From: Streptomyces cellostaticus
Lineage (GTDB): Bacteria > Actinomycetota > Actinomycetes > Streptomycetales > Streptomycetaceae
Length of the DNA: 64,000 nt
NCBI RefSeq assembly: GCF_001513965.1
Contig: NZ_KQ948030.1
Span: 1 to 64,000 of the forward strand
Direction of reading: 5' to 3'
This document shows positions 41,956 to 49,958 of the stretch, piece after piece. Under the pieces are notes generated by a model. It had not been told where the DNA came from, did no database searches, and saw only the letters and a list, made by a program, of their open reading frames with translations. Within the stretch, counting starts at the first letter, position 1. Each line of letters begins with the position of its first letter. Made by a program: the position numbers and the translations under genes.

Positions 41956-43260
41956 GTGACCGTCATCCAGGAATCCGTCGAAGCGCCGGCGGCGTCGGCC
42001 GCCGTCGACGAGGCGGAGATCCTCAATCTGTACCGGGCCCATCTCAGCAAGGGCCGGGCCACGCTCGCCGAGTTGTTCGGCAGCCACATGGAGGTGGCGT
42101 CCGAGGGAGCGTGGCTCACCACCAGCGACGGTGAGCGCTTCCTGAACGCCGGCGGCTACGGCGTGTTCATCATGGGCGCCCGCCACCCGATCGTCATGGA
42201 GGAGGTGGAGCGCCAGCTGCGCACCCACCCCACCGCGACCCGCATCCTGCTGGAGCCGACGGTGGCCCGCGCCGCCGAGGCCCTGGCCTCCGTACTGCCG
42301 CCCGGTCTCGACCGCGTGCACTTCGCGCTGTCCGGCGCAGAGGCGGTGGAGACCGGCCTGAAGCTGGCCCGAGCGAACGGCTACAAGCGCACCATCTCGA
42401 TGCGCGGCGGCTACCACGGCAAGACGCTGGGCGCCCTGTCGGCGACCGCGAAGGACGTCTACCAGGCGCCGTTCCGCCCGCTCGTCCCCGACTTCCAGCA
42501 CCTGCCGTTCGGCGACGCCGACGCCCTGGAGACCGAACTGAGGGCGCACCCGGGCGAGGTGTGCGTGATCCTGGAGCCGGTGCAGGGCGAGGGCGGGGTC
42601 ATCATCCCGCCGAAGGGCTATCTCAAGCGGGTCGAGGAACTGGTCCGCGAGTACGACGGCTTCCTGATCCTCGACGAGGTGCAGTCCGGCTTCGGGCGGC
42701 TCGGCGAGTGGTGGGGCGCCGACATCGAGGGCGTCGTCCCGGACGTCCTGCTCACCGGCAAGGCGCTCGGCGGCGGGGTGATGCCGGTGTCGGCGGCCGT
42801 CGCCACCCGCAAGGCGTTCCGCCCCTTCGACAAGGACCCCTACGTCCACACCGCCACCTTCTCCGGGCAGCCGGTGCTGATGGCCGCGGTGCAGGGCGCG
42901 ATCCGGGCCGTCAAGGAGGAGCGCCTGGTCACCCGGGCCATGGACCTCGGCGCCCGGCTGCTGCCGCGGATCGCGGAGGTGGCCCACCGCAACATCCCCG
43001 AGCTGGTCGTGGACGTGCGCGGCCGGGGTCTGCTCATCGGCGTGGAGCTCGTGGAGGCCGGTCTGGCCGGCGAGCTGCTGATCGAGCTGTTCAACCACGG
43101 CGTGGTCGCCAACCACTCCATGAACGGCAGCTCGGTGGTGCGGTTCACCCCGCCCGCCGTGCTGGACGACACCGACGTGGACTTCCTCGTCAACTCCTTC
43201 GACCTGGCCACCCGCGACCTCATCCGGGGCGCGGCCAAGATGCCGGAAGGCGGTAACTGA
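41956..43260 (+). CDS. Class III aminotransferase, 434 aa
   Basis: Acetylornithine/omega-amino-acid transaminase fold: HFALSGAEAVETGLKLAR, RGGYHGKTLGAL, LEPVQGEGGVI, Asp240 in ILDEVQSGFGR and PLP Lys269 in LLTGKALGGG. Next to an acyl reductase and an amine hydroxylase, it should turn the fatty aldehyde into a primary amine. This replaces the valine decarboxylase (VlmD) route of valanimycin. GTG 41956 with GGAG 10 nt upstream is preferred over ATG 41923. Confidence 0.88.
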   Translation: MTVIQESVEAPAASAAVDEAEILNLYRAHLSKGRATLAELFGSHMEVASEGAWLTTSDGERFLNAGGYGVFIMGARHPIVMEEVERQLRTHPTATRILLEPTVARAAEALASVLPPGLDRVHFALSGAEAVETGLKLARANGYKRTISMRGGYHGKTLGALSATAKDVYQAPFRPLVPDFQHLPFGDADALETELRAHPGEVCVILEPVQGEGGVIIPPKGYLKRVEELVREYDGFLILDEVQSGFGRLGEWWGADIEGVVPDVLLTGKALGGGVMPVSAAVATRKAFRPFDKDPYVHTATFSGQPVLMAAVQGAIRAVKEERLVTRAMDLGARLLPRIAEVAHRNIPELVVDVRGRGLLIGVELVEAGLAGELLIELFNHGVVANHSMNGSSVVRFTPPAVLDDTDVDFLVNSFDLATRDLIRGAAKMPEGGN

Positions 43261-43262
43261 TC

Positions 43263-43745
43263 GTGCGGCACGTCGAACTCGATGCCCTGATACCCGCGGA
43301 GCAGGCTGAAACGGTCCTGCACGCCGTACGGCGCTGGGAGAGGTACCCGGACCTGGCGCCCCACGTCAACGCGACCACGGTGCACGCCTCCTATCCCGAC
43401 CCGACGGCGTCCTCCAGCTGGGAGCTGCACTTCCGCAGCGGTCTGCTGCGCTGGACCGAGGACGACACCGTCGACCCGGCGGCCGGCGAGATCCGCTTCG
43501 AGCAGTCCGACGGCGACTTCGACTCCTTCACCGGGACCTGGTCGATCCAGCAGTCCGGGGACGACGTCACCGTCCGCTTCGATGCCGACTTCGACTTCGG
43601 CATCCCGAGCCTGGAGGGCATCCTCGACCCGATCGCCGAGCGGGTCGTCAAGGAGACCGTCGCCTGGGCGCTGACCGGGCTGTACCCGGCCGTGCGCATC
43701 CAGGGCGGCATCGAACTCACCGCGCCCGCCGCGGTCGGCGCCTAG
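43263..43745 (+). CDS. SRPBCC-superfamily (polyketide-cyclase-like) protein, 160 aa
   Basis: START/Bet v1-like fold: VLHAVRRWERYPDLAPHVN, SSWELHFRSGLLRWTEDD, FTGTWSIQQSGDDVTVRFDADF and a long C-terminal helix (IAERVVKETVAWALTGLYP). Such proteins bind hydrophobic ligands or act as cyclases. With no aromatic polyketide here, it may hold the lipid hydroxylamine or aid the N-N step. GTG 43263 lies 2 bp after the aminotransferase stop, so translation is coupled. Confidence 0.8.
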   Translation: MRHVELDALIPAEQAETVLHAVRRWERYPDLAPHVNATTVHASYPDPTASSSWELHFRSGLLRWTEDDTVDPAAGEIRFEQSDGDFDSFTGTWSIQQSGDDVTVRFDADFDFGIPSLEGILDPIAERVVKETVAWALTGLYPAVRIQGGIELTAPAAVGA

Positions 43746-43766
43746 GAATCTGCCGAGGAGCTGACC

Positions 43767-44300
43767 ATGGACCAGGCGAACCCGTTCGAGACACCGCGCA
43801 CCTACTCGCTGCACCGCGCCGAGTACCTGGTGGGCCTCGCCGTCACCACCGGCCTGATCGTCTACCACTTCGGCGACATCCGCTGGCTGCCGGCGCTCGG
43901 ACTGTTCCTCTACATCGATCTGATCGGCTACATCCCCGGCGCCGTCGCGTTCAAGAAGAGCGGCGGCCGGCCGATCCCCAAGGCGTACTACGTCCTCTAC
44001 AACGTCATGCACAGCCTCATCACGCAGGGCGCGGTGGCCGCGCTGTGGTGCTGGCTGGTCAAGCCCGAGTGGGCGCTGCTGGTGCTGCCGTTCCATCTGT
44101 TCGGCGACCGTGGCCTGTTCGGCAACTTCATGAAGTCCTTCGCGCTGCCCTTCGAACCGGTACGCCAGGAGGGTTATCTGCGCCTCCTCGACGACCTGGG
44201 CCTGCCCCATCCCAAGCCCGTGGGGCACGCGATGGACCCGGTGCCCGTCGGGCATGTCGCGGCACGGCCGGTCGTGCGGGAGACGGAGGCCGTGCGATGA
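43767..44300 (+). CDS. Small membrane protein, VlmO-like N-N bond-forming candidate, 177 aa
   Basis: Three to four membrane helices (about 20-35, 41-62, 73-98, 101-112) with histidines at 16, 34, 82 and 110 near helix ends, and a conserved-looking loop FHLFGDRGLFGNFMKSFALPFEP. Size, topology and position between an N-hydroxylase module and a VlmB-like diiron gene match VlmO. VlmO was reported to rearrange O-seryl hydroxylamine into the N-N bonded hydrazine. Homology was not tested here. ATG 43767 follows GAGGAG; it overlaps the next gene by four bases. Confidence 0.68.
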   Translation: MDQANPFETPRTYSLHRAEYLVGLAVTTGLIVYHFGDIRWLPALGLFLYIDLIGYIPGAVAFKKSGGRPIPKAYYVLYNVMHSLITQGAVAALWCWLVKPEWALLVLPFHLFGDRGLFGNFMKSFALPFEPVRQEGYLRLLDDLGLPHPKPVGHAMDPVPVGHVAARPVVRETEAVR

Positions 44301-44842
44301 CCACCGCGACCGATGTCCGGCGGGTGGTCCGGCAGGACCCGGCCGAGCGCCGCCGGGCCCTGTACCACCTCGCCTCCCCGGTGTCGGTGCTGACCACCGG
44401 CCCCGAGCAGCGGATGCACGGCACCACCGCGAGCACGGTCACCCTGGTCTCGCGCTCGCCCCTGCTGGTCGGTGTGGTGCTGCGGGCGGGCTCGTCCTTC
44501 GCCCGGCTGGCCGCCGCCGAGGGACGGTTCGCGATCAACGTGCTCGGCGGCGACCAGGCCGACGTGGCCCGGCGGTTCGCCGACAGCCACCGCCCCGACG
44601 GCGACGCGGCCTTCGCGGGCCTGGCCTGGACGGCGGACCGGTACGCGCACGCCCCGCTGATCGCGGGCGCACTCGCCCACTACGTCTGCCGGTTCCACTC
44701 CGCGCACGCGGCGGGTGACAGCGAACTGCTGCTCGGCCACGTCGTGCGCGCCACCGCCGACGACGGGCTCCCCCTGTTCAGTTACGCCGGCGGGCTCCAC
44801 GCCGGCTCCCTGCGCCCGGCGAAGGAGGCCGCCGCATCATGA
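44297..44842 (+). CDS. Flavin reductase, VlmR-like, 181 aa
   Basis: FMN-binding split-barrel of the HpaC/VlmR type: LASPVSVLTTGPEQRMHGTTASTVTLVSRSPLLVGVVLR, FAINVLGGDQADVARRFA, and SYAGGLHAGSL. It would supply reduced flavin to the ACAD-fold N-hydroxylase. Overlaps both neighbours by ATGA, indicating tight translational coupling with the VlmO-like and VlmB-like genes. Confidence 0.88.
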   Translation: MTTATDVRRVVRQDPAERRRALYHLASPVSVLTTGPEQRMHGTTASTVTLVSRSPLLVGVVLRAGSSFARLAAAEGRFAINVLGGDQADVARRFADSHRPDGDAAFAGLAWTADRYAHAPLIAGALAHYVCRFHSAHAAGDSELLLGHVVRATADDGLPLFSYAGGLHAGSLRPAKEAAAS

Positions 44843-45819
44843 CCGCACCCGTTGCTCCTGAGGCGGACTGGGAGAAGGCACCCGGTCTGCTGGACGGCGC
44901 GAAGGAACTCACCCTCGGCCCCGAGGAGTGCGACCTCGCCTACTGGATCACCTCGGTGGCCCAGGGCACGCTGCGCGACCGCGGGGTGACCGGGCATCAC
45001 GAGAGCGCGCTCACGCCCGACTTCCTGAAGGCGCCAGGACCGCTGCGCGAGGCGCTGGTGCTGGAGTTCGGCTTCCGGGCGCTGGCGGAGGAGCTGGCCA
45101 CCCGGCTGCTCGGCCACTACGTGTCCATTGCGCCCGGCATCCCGCAGATGGAGTTCTACGCCACCCAGCTGATCGACGAGGCCCGGCACGCCCGGGTCTT
45201 CCGCCAGCACCTGGTGGAGCTGGGCGTCCCGGCGAACACGCTGCTCAAGGACATCGAGGAGATGGCCCGGGACTACCGCAAGCGGGTCCTGGACCCGGTG
45301 GTGGACTTCACCCTGGACATCGTCCGCGACCAGGCCGACTTCCCCGGCGGGGTCGCCGTGTTCGCCATCATCATCGAGGGCGTGCTCGCCCCGGCGGCCG
45401 AGCTGAGCGAGCGCAAGTGGACCCCGCTGTCCCCGGCGACCGGCGAGATCTCCCGCGGCACCGCGATCGACGAGATCCGCCACCTCACCGTGGCCAGCAC
45501 CATCCTGCGCGACCACGTCATCGAGCACCCGGAGTACAAGCCGCGGCTGCTGGAGATCCTGCGCTCGGGTGTGAAGCTGTGGGACGAGATCCCGGACCGG
45601 GAGTTCGTCATCCACCGCGAGGAGCTGTTCCAGGAGGGCATGTTCCAGCACGCCGACAGGATCGGCGACTACGAGATCTGGCCGGGTGTCCGGCTGCTCG
45701 ACACCACCGCCGAGCAGCGCTACGACATGGCCGAGCGGTGGACCGACGAGATGGCCGAGGTCCGCATGGACTACATGGGCCTGCCCGTCGGCGTCCTCGC
45801 CTCGGAGGCCGGCGCATGA
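44839..45819 (+). CDS. Ferritin-like diiron enzyme, VlmB-like azoxy-forming candidate, 326 aa
   Basis: Four-helix diiron pattern: LEFGFRALAEEL, then LIDEARH (Glu114, His117), IIIEG (Glu180) and AIDEIRH (Glu212, His215), i.e. two EARH/EIRH carboxylate-histidine motifs. No membrane segment. Resembles AurF/VlmB-type N-oxygenases. VlmB has been reported to carry out the four-electron oxidation of the hydrazine to the azoxy group. Coupled by ATGA overlap to genes on both sides. Confidence 0.82.
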   Translation: MTAPVAPEADWEKAPGLLDGAKELTLGPEECDLAYWITSVAQGTLRDRGVTGHHESALTPDFLKAPGPLREALVLEFGFRALAEELATRLLGHYVSIAPGIPQMEFYATQLIDEARHARVFRQHLVELGVPANTLLKDIEEMARDYRKRVLDPVVDFTLDIVRDQADFPGGVAVFAIIIEGVLAPAAELSERKWTPLSPATGEISRGTAIDEIRHLTVASTILRDHVIEHPEYKPRLLEILRSGVKLWDEIPDREFVIHREELFQEGMFQHADRIGDYEIWPGVRLLDTTAEQRYDMAERWTDEMAEVRMDYMGLPVGVLASEAGA

Positions 45820-46823
45820 GCACCGGGCGGGCCGCGGTCGTCACCGGCATCGGGTCGTACGTCCCGCCGGGCGTGGTGACCAACGACGACCTGGCCGCCC
45901 GCCTCGACACCTCCGACGCCTGGATCCGGTCGCGCACCGGGATCGCCGAGCGGTACTTCATCTCCCCGGGCACCTCCACCGGCGACCTGGCGGTGGAGGC
46001 GGGCCTCAGAGCGCTGAAGTCGGCGGGCGACGAGGAGGTCGGGGCGGTGGTGCTGGCCACCACCACCCCGGACCAGCCCTGCCCGGCGACCGCACCGCAG
46101 GTGGCCGCGCGGCTGGGGCTCGGACACGTGCCCGCCTTCGACGTGGCGGCCGTCTGCTCCGGGTTCCTGTACGGACTGGCCTCGGCCGCGGGGCTCATCG
46201 CGGCCGGGGTCGCGGACCGGGTGCTCCTGATCGCGGCGGACGCCTTCACCACGATCATCAATCCCGAGGACCGCACCACCGCGGTGATCTTCGCGGACGG
46301 CGCGGGCGCAGTGGTCCTGCGCGCGGGCTCGGCCGGCGAACCCGGCGCGATCGGTCCGCTGGTGCTCGGCAGCGACGGCGAGCTGAGCCATCTGATCGAG
46401 GTACCGGCCGGCGGCTCCCGGCAGCGGTCCACCGACCGGCCGGCCGCCCCGGAGGACCACTACTTCCGGATGATCGGCCGGGAGACCTACCGGCACGCGG
46501 TGGAACGCATGACCGCCGCGTCCACCGAGGCCGCCGAACGGACCGGCTGGCGGCTGGCGGACGTCGACCGGTTCGTGGCCCACCAGGCCAACGCCCGGAT
46601 CCTGACCGCCGTTTCGGACCGGCTCGGCATCCCCGCCGAGCGGCAGCTGAGCAATATCGAGCGGGTCGGCAACACCGGCGCCGCCTCGATTCCGCTGCTG
46701 CTCGCCGAGGCCACCGCCGAGGGGCGGCTCGCCGAGGGCCACCGGGTGCTGCTCACCGCGTTCGGCGGAGGCCTTTCGTGGGGCGCGGCCACGGTCGTCT
46801 GGCCGGAGCTGCAGACCATTTGA
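45816..46823 (+). CDS. Beta-ketoacyl-ACP synthase III (FabH-like), 335 aa
   Basis: Complete triad: Cys114 (AVCSGFLYG), His256 (AHQANARIL), Asn286 (NTGAAS). Canonical FabH length. It would start a chain from acyl-CoA and malonyl-ACP, feeding the ACP and KASII encoded downstream. A second, cluster-specific fatty acid starter can set chain length or branching of the amine part. ATG overlaps the VlmB-like stop. Confidence 0.92.
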   Translation: MSTGRAAVVTGIGSYVPPGVVTNDDLAARLDTSDAWIRSRTGIAERYFISPGTSTGDLAVEAGLRALKSAGDEEVGAVVLATTTPDQPCPATAPQVAARLGLGHVPAFDVAAVCSGFLYGLASAAGLIAAGVADRVLLIAADAFTTIINPEDRTTAVIFADGAGAVVLRAGSAGEPGAIGPLVLGSDGELSHLIEVPAGGSRQRSTDRPAAPEDHYFRMIGRETYRHAVERMTAASTEAAERTGWRLADVDRFVAHQANARILTAVSDRLGIPAERQLSNIERVGNTGAASIPLLLAEATAEGRLAEGHRVLLTAFGGGLSWGAATVVWPELQTI

Positions 46824-46890
46824 CCGACCGTCAGTCACTCATATCGATTCAGCGGTACGCGGGGCGCGTACACCTTCGAAAGGAACCGAC

Positions 46891-47121
46891 ATGCTGGAGC
46901 AGCTCAAGGAAATCCTGTCCAACAAACTCAAGGTGTCGCCCGAGTCGATCACTCCGGAGGCCACCCGGGAGGACATCGAGCTGGACTCGCTGGCCGTGGT
47001 GGAGCTGTCGCTGCTGCTGAAGTCCGAGCTGGACCTGGACATCAGCGACGACGACCTCCTGGAGGCCGAGACCGTGGCCGACATGGTCCGGCTGATGGAG
47101 GAGCGGAGCGCGACGGTCTGA
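46891..47121 (+). CDS. Acyl carrier protein, 76 aa
   Basis: Type II ACP with Ser33 in ELDSLAVVEL, acidic, standard length. ATG 46891 with AAAGGA upstream; its TGA shares a base with the ATG of the KASII gene. Carrier for the cluster's own fatty acid set. Confidence 0.92.
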   Translation: MLEQLKEILSNKLKVSPESITPEATREDIELDSLAVVELSLLLKSELDLDISDDDLLEAETVADMVRLMEERSATV

Positions 47122-48341
47122 TGGCCGGGATGGACATCGCCGTCACCGGGCTCGGCCTGGTCACCCCGGGTGGCATCGGGGTCGGGCCGAGCTGGGCCGC
47201 GGTCTGCGACGGCAGGCCGGCCGCCGCCCTGGATCCGTTGCTGGCGGACAACTCCGTACAGATCTCCTGCCGGGTGCCCGGCTTCGACCCCGAGACCCTG
47301 CTCAGTGCGCGGCGCGCGCACCGCCTGGACCGGTTCGTACAGTTCGCGCTGGTCGCCGCGCACGAGGCGGTGGCCGACGCGGGCCTGGACCCGCAGACCT
47401 GGGACGGCGCGCGGGTGGGTGTGGTGCTGGGCTGCGCCGACGGCGGGCCGGGCACGGTCGAGGACCAGCACCGTGTGCTGCGCGAGCAGGGCGCCGACCG
47501 CGTGTCGCCGCTGCTGCTGCCCATGCAGCTGCCGAACATGCTGGCCGGTCAGACGGCCATCGAGTTCGGGGCGACCGGGCCCAACCTGGTGGTGGCGACG
47601 GCCTGTGCCTCGGGTGCGACCGCCATCGGGACGGCCCGGGACCTGCTGGCGCTCGGCCGGTGCGACATCGTGCTGGCCGGCGGCAGCGAGGCCATGATCA
47701 CCCCGCTGGTCATGGCCGGGTTCGCCCAGATGGGCGCGCTGTCCAAGCGGCACGACGACCCCGCGTCCGCGTCCCGTCCCTTCGACGCGGACCGGGACGG
47801 CTTCGTCGCCGGTGAGGGCGCCGGGATCCTCGTGATGGAGCGGGTCGCGGACGCACGGGCCCGTGGGGCGCACATCCACGGGCGGATCATCGGGTACGGC
47901 GCGACGGCTGACGCGCACCATATGACGTCGCCGCATCCGGACGGTGCGGGGATCGAGGCCGCGGTACGCGCGGCGCTGGCCGATGCGGGTGCCGATCCGG
48001 ACGACGTGCAGCACGTCAACGCGCACGGTACGTCGACGCCGCTCAACGATCTGTCCGAGGCGCGGATGATCCAGCGGACCCTGCGCGGGGATCCGGTGGT
48101 CACGTCCACGAAGGGAGTCACTGGTCATCTGCTCGGGGCGGCGGGTGCGGTGGAGGCCGCGTTCGCTGTGCTGAGTGTCGAGCATGAAGTCATTCCGCCT
48201 GTGGCCAACCTGGTCATGCCTGATCCGCGGATGGAGATCAAGCTGGCTCAGACCGTCACCGAGATGCCCGTCGATCTGGCTCTGAGCAACTCGCTGGGGT
48301 TCGGCGGGCAGAACACGGCGCTCGCGATTGCACCTGCCTAG
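47121..48341 (+). CDS. Beta-ketoacyl-ACP synthase II (FabF-like), 406 aa
   Basis: Elongating ketosynthase with Cys162 (TACASGAT), His302 (NAHGTSTP) and His336 (GVTGHLLGAAG). All catalytic residues present, so it is not a chain-length factor. Works with the adjacent ACP and KASIII. No ketoreductase or dehydratase gene is in this set; these would come from primary metabolism, while a FabI is encoded at 51294. Confidence 0.92.
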   Translation: MAGMDIAVTGLGLVTPGGIGVGPSWAAVCDGRPAAALDPLLADNSVQISCRVPGFDPETLLSARRAHRLDRFVQFALVAAHEAVADAGLDPQTWDGARVGVVLGCADGGPGTVEDQHRVLREQGADRVSPLLLPMQLPNMLAGQTAIEFGATGPNLVVATACASGATAIGTARDLLALGRCDIVLAGGSEAMITPLVMAGFAQMGALSKRHDDPASASRPFDADRDGFVAGEGAGILVMERVADARARGAHIHGRIIGYGATADAHHMTSPHPDGAGIEAAVRAALADAGADPDDVQHVNAHGTSTPLNDLSEARMIQRTLRGDPVVTSTKGVTGHLLGAAGAVEAAFAVLSVEHEVIPPVANLVMPDPRMEIKLAQTVTEMPVDLALSNSLGFGGQNTALAIAPA

Positions 48342-48360
48342 TCCGGTGGTTCGGCGAGTG

Positions 48361-48410
48361 CGGGCCGTATGTGGCTGGTCGCGCAGTTCCCCGCGCCCCT
48401 TCAGGGCGCT
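48361..48410. repeat. Dispersed Streptomyces repeat (GTGGCTGGTCGCGCAG type)
   Basis: Contains a 30-base stretch (48371-48400) nearly identical to 31101-31130, followed by a CGCCCC/GGGCG hairpin. Between the KASII and permease genes. Confidence 0.65.
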
Positions 48411-48482
48411 TCCACAGCCGTCCGCAGAGAGACCTCTGCGGGCGGCTGTTCCCCGTCCCTCTCCCCTGCTTTGGAGTCCCCT

Positions 48483-49958
48483 ATGTCCACCAGCGGTTCC
48501 CCGCCCTCGCAAGGCCGACTCGGTACCGGGCACATCCTCTTTCTCATCGTCGCCGCTGCCGCACCGCTCTCCGCCATGGTCGGCACCGTCCCGCTCGCGT
48601 TCGCCTTCGGGGACGGTGCGGGTGTGCCTGCGGCCTTTCTGTTCGCCGGGGTCACCCTCCTGTGCTTCTCGGTCGGGTATGCGGTCAGTGCTCGTCGTAC
48701 CGGCGGATCCGGTGGCTTCTACGCTTCCGTCGCCGACGGGCTCGGGCGGCCGCCCGCGGTCGCGGCCGGGTATGTCGCGCTGCTCTCCTACAACTGCGCG
48801 ACCATCGGGCTGGCGGGTGCGCTCGGCTACTTCACCCAACTGGTGCTCGCCGCCCATGGGTTGACGGTGTCCTGGGAGTGGTGTGCGGCCGTCGGGCTGG
48901 TGCTGACGGCCGTGCTCGGGTACCGGGAGATCGCGCTCAGCGCGCGGGTGCTGGCGCTGCTGATGCTCGGCGAGATCGGTGTGCTGGCCGCGCTGGACGT
49001 GGCGATCCTCGCCCGGCACGGCGTGCACGCCCTGCCCACCGCCTCCTTCTCCCCGCACATCGCGGCCGGGCACGGCGCCGGCGTCTCGCTGATGTTCGCG
49101 TTCGTGTCCTTCATCGGCTTCGAATCGGCCGCCCTGTACGGCAAGGAGGCGAAGGACCCGCGGCGCAGCGTGCCCCGCGCCACCTACGCGGCCGTCGTCC
49201 TGATCGCCGGCTTCTACGCCCTGACCAGCTGGCTGGCGGTGGGCGCGGTCGGCAGCGACCGGGTGCGCGAGGTCGCGGGCAAGCAGATGGGCGACCTGTT
49301 CTTCGTCCTCGGCGACGACTTCCTCGGCGAGGCGGGCAGCACCGGGCTCCAGATCCTGCTCTGCACCAGCCTGTTCGCGGCGACACTGGCCCTGCACAGC
49401 GCCGCGGGCCGCTACGCCCAGGTGCTCGCCGCGGACGGACTGCTGCCCGGCGCGCTGGCCGCCGAGCACCCCCGGCACCGCTCCCCGTACCGGGCGAGCC
49501 TCGCGCAGAGCGCGCTGACCGCGGTGGTCGTGGCCGGTTTCGCCGTCGCCGGTCTCGACCCGTACGCCGATCTGACCACCAGCATGCTCGGCCTCGGCAC
49601 CCTGGGCATCGTCGCCCTGCAGGCCCTGGCCGCGCTGTCCGTGCTCGGGCTGCGGCTGCGCGGCGAGGGGCGCGGGCACTGGTGGCGGGAGACCGTGGCC
49701 CCGCTGCTGGGCTTCGCGGGCCTGGCCGCCTCCGTCTGGCTGGTGGTCGGCAACTTCGACATGCTCACCGGCTCGCCGTCCCGGGTGATCGCCGCCCTGC
49801 CCTGGCTGCTGCCGCTGGTCGCCCTGGGCGGCCTGGTGTACGCCGCCCGGCTGCGCTCGGCCCAGCCGCTGCGCTACCGCCTGCTCGGTGTCCGGCACAC
49901 CGCCGTACCGGATCTGCCGCCCGCCGCCCCCGCCCTGTCAGGAGACCGCCATGCATGA
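48483..49958 (+). CDS. APC-superfamily amino acid permease, 491 aa
   Basis: Twelve or more hydrophobic helices: GTGHILFLIVAAAAPLSAM, GFYASVADGLGRPPAVAAG, FVSFIGFESAALYGKEAKDP, typical of YfnA/PotE-like permeases. It overlaps the SerRS start by 8 bp, so the two are made together. Import of serine for seryl-tRNA formation is an attractive inference, not proven. Confidence 0.85.
   Translation: MSTSGSPPSQGRLGTGHILFLIVAAAAPLSAMVGTVPLAFAFGDGAGVPAAFLFAGVTLLCFSVGYAVSARRTGGSGGFYASVADGLGRPPAVAAGYVALLSYNCATIGLAGALGYFTQLVLAAHGLTVSWEWCAAVGLVLTAVLGYREIALSARVLALLMLGEIGVLAALDVAILARHGVHALPTASFSPHIAAGHGAGVSLMFAFVSFIGFESAALYGKEAKDPRRSVPRATYAAVVLIAGFYALTSWLAVGAVGSDRVREVAGKQMGDLFFVLGDDFLGEAGSTGLQILLCTSLFAATLALHSAAGRYAQVLAADGLLPGALAAEHPRHRSPYRASLAQSALTAVVVAGFAVAGLDPYADLTTSMLGLGTLGIVALQALAALSVLGLRLRGEGRGHWWRETVAPLLGFAGLAASVWLVVGNFDMLTGSPSRVIAALPWLLPLVALGGLVYAARLRSAQPLRYRLLGVRHTAVPDLPPAAPALSGDRHA

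Noticed and set aside
46829..46854. Two TCAG words upstream of the type II ACP gene
   Set aside because: They are spaced 19 bp apart, not 11, and the gene is inside the core operon; not called a SARP box.
46839..49898. 1019-codon minus-strand open frame over KASII and the permease
   Set aside because: Shadow frame rich in Gly/Gln/Arg. The plus strand encodes intact, coupled genes.
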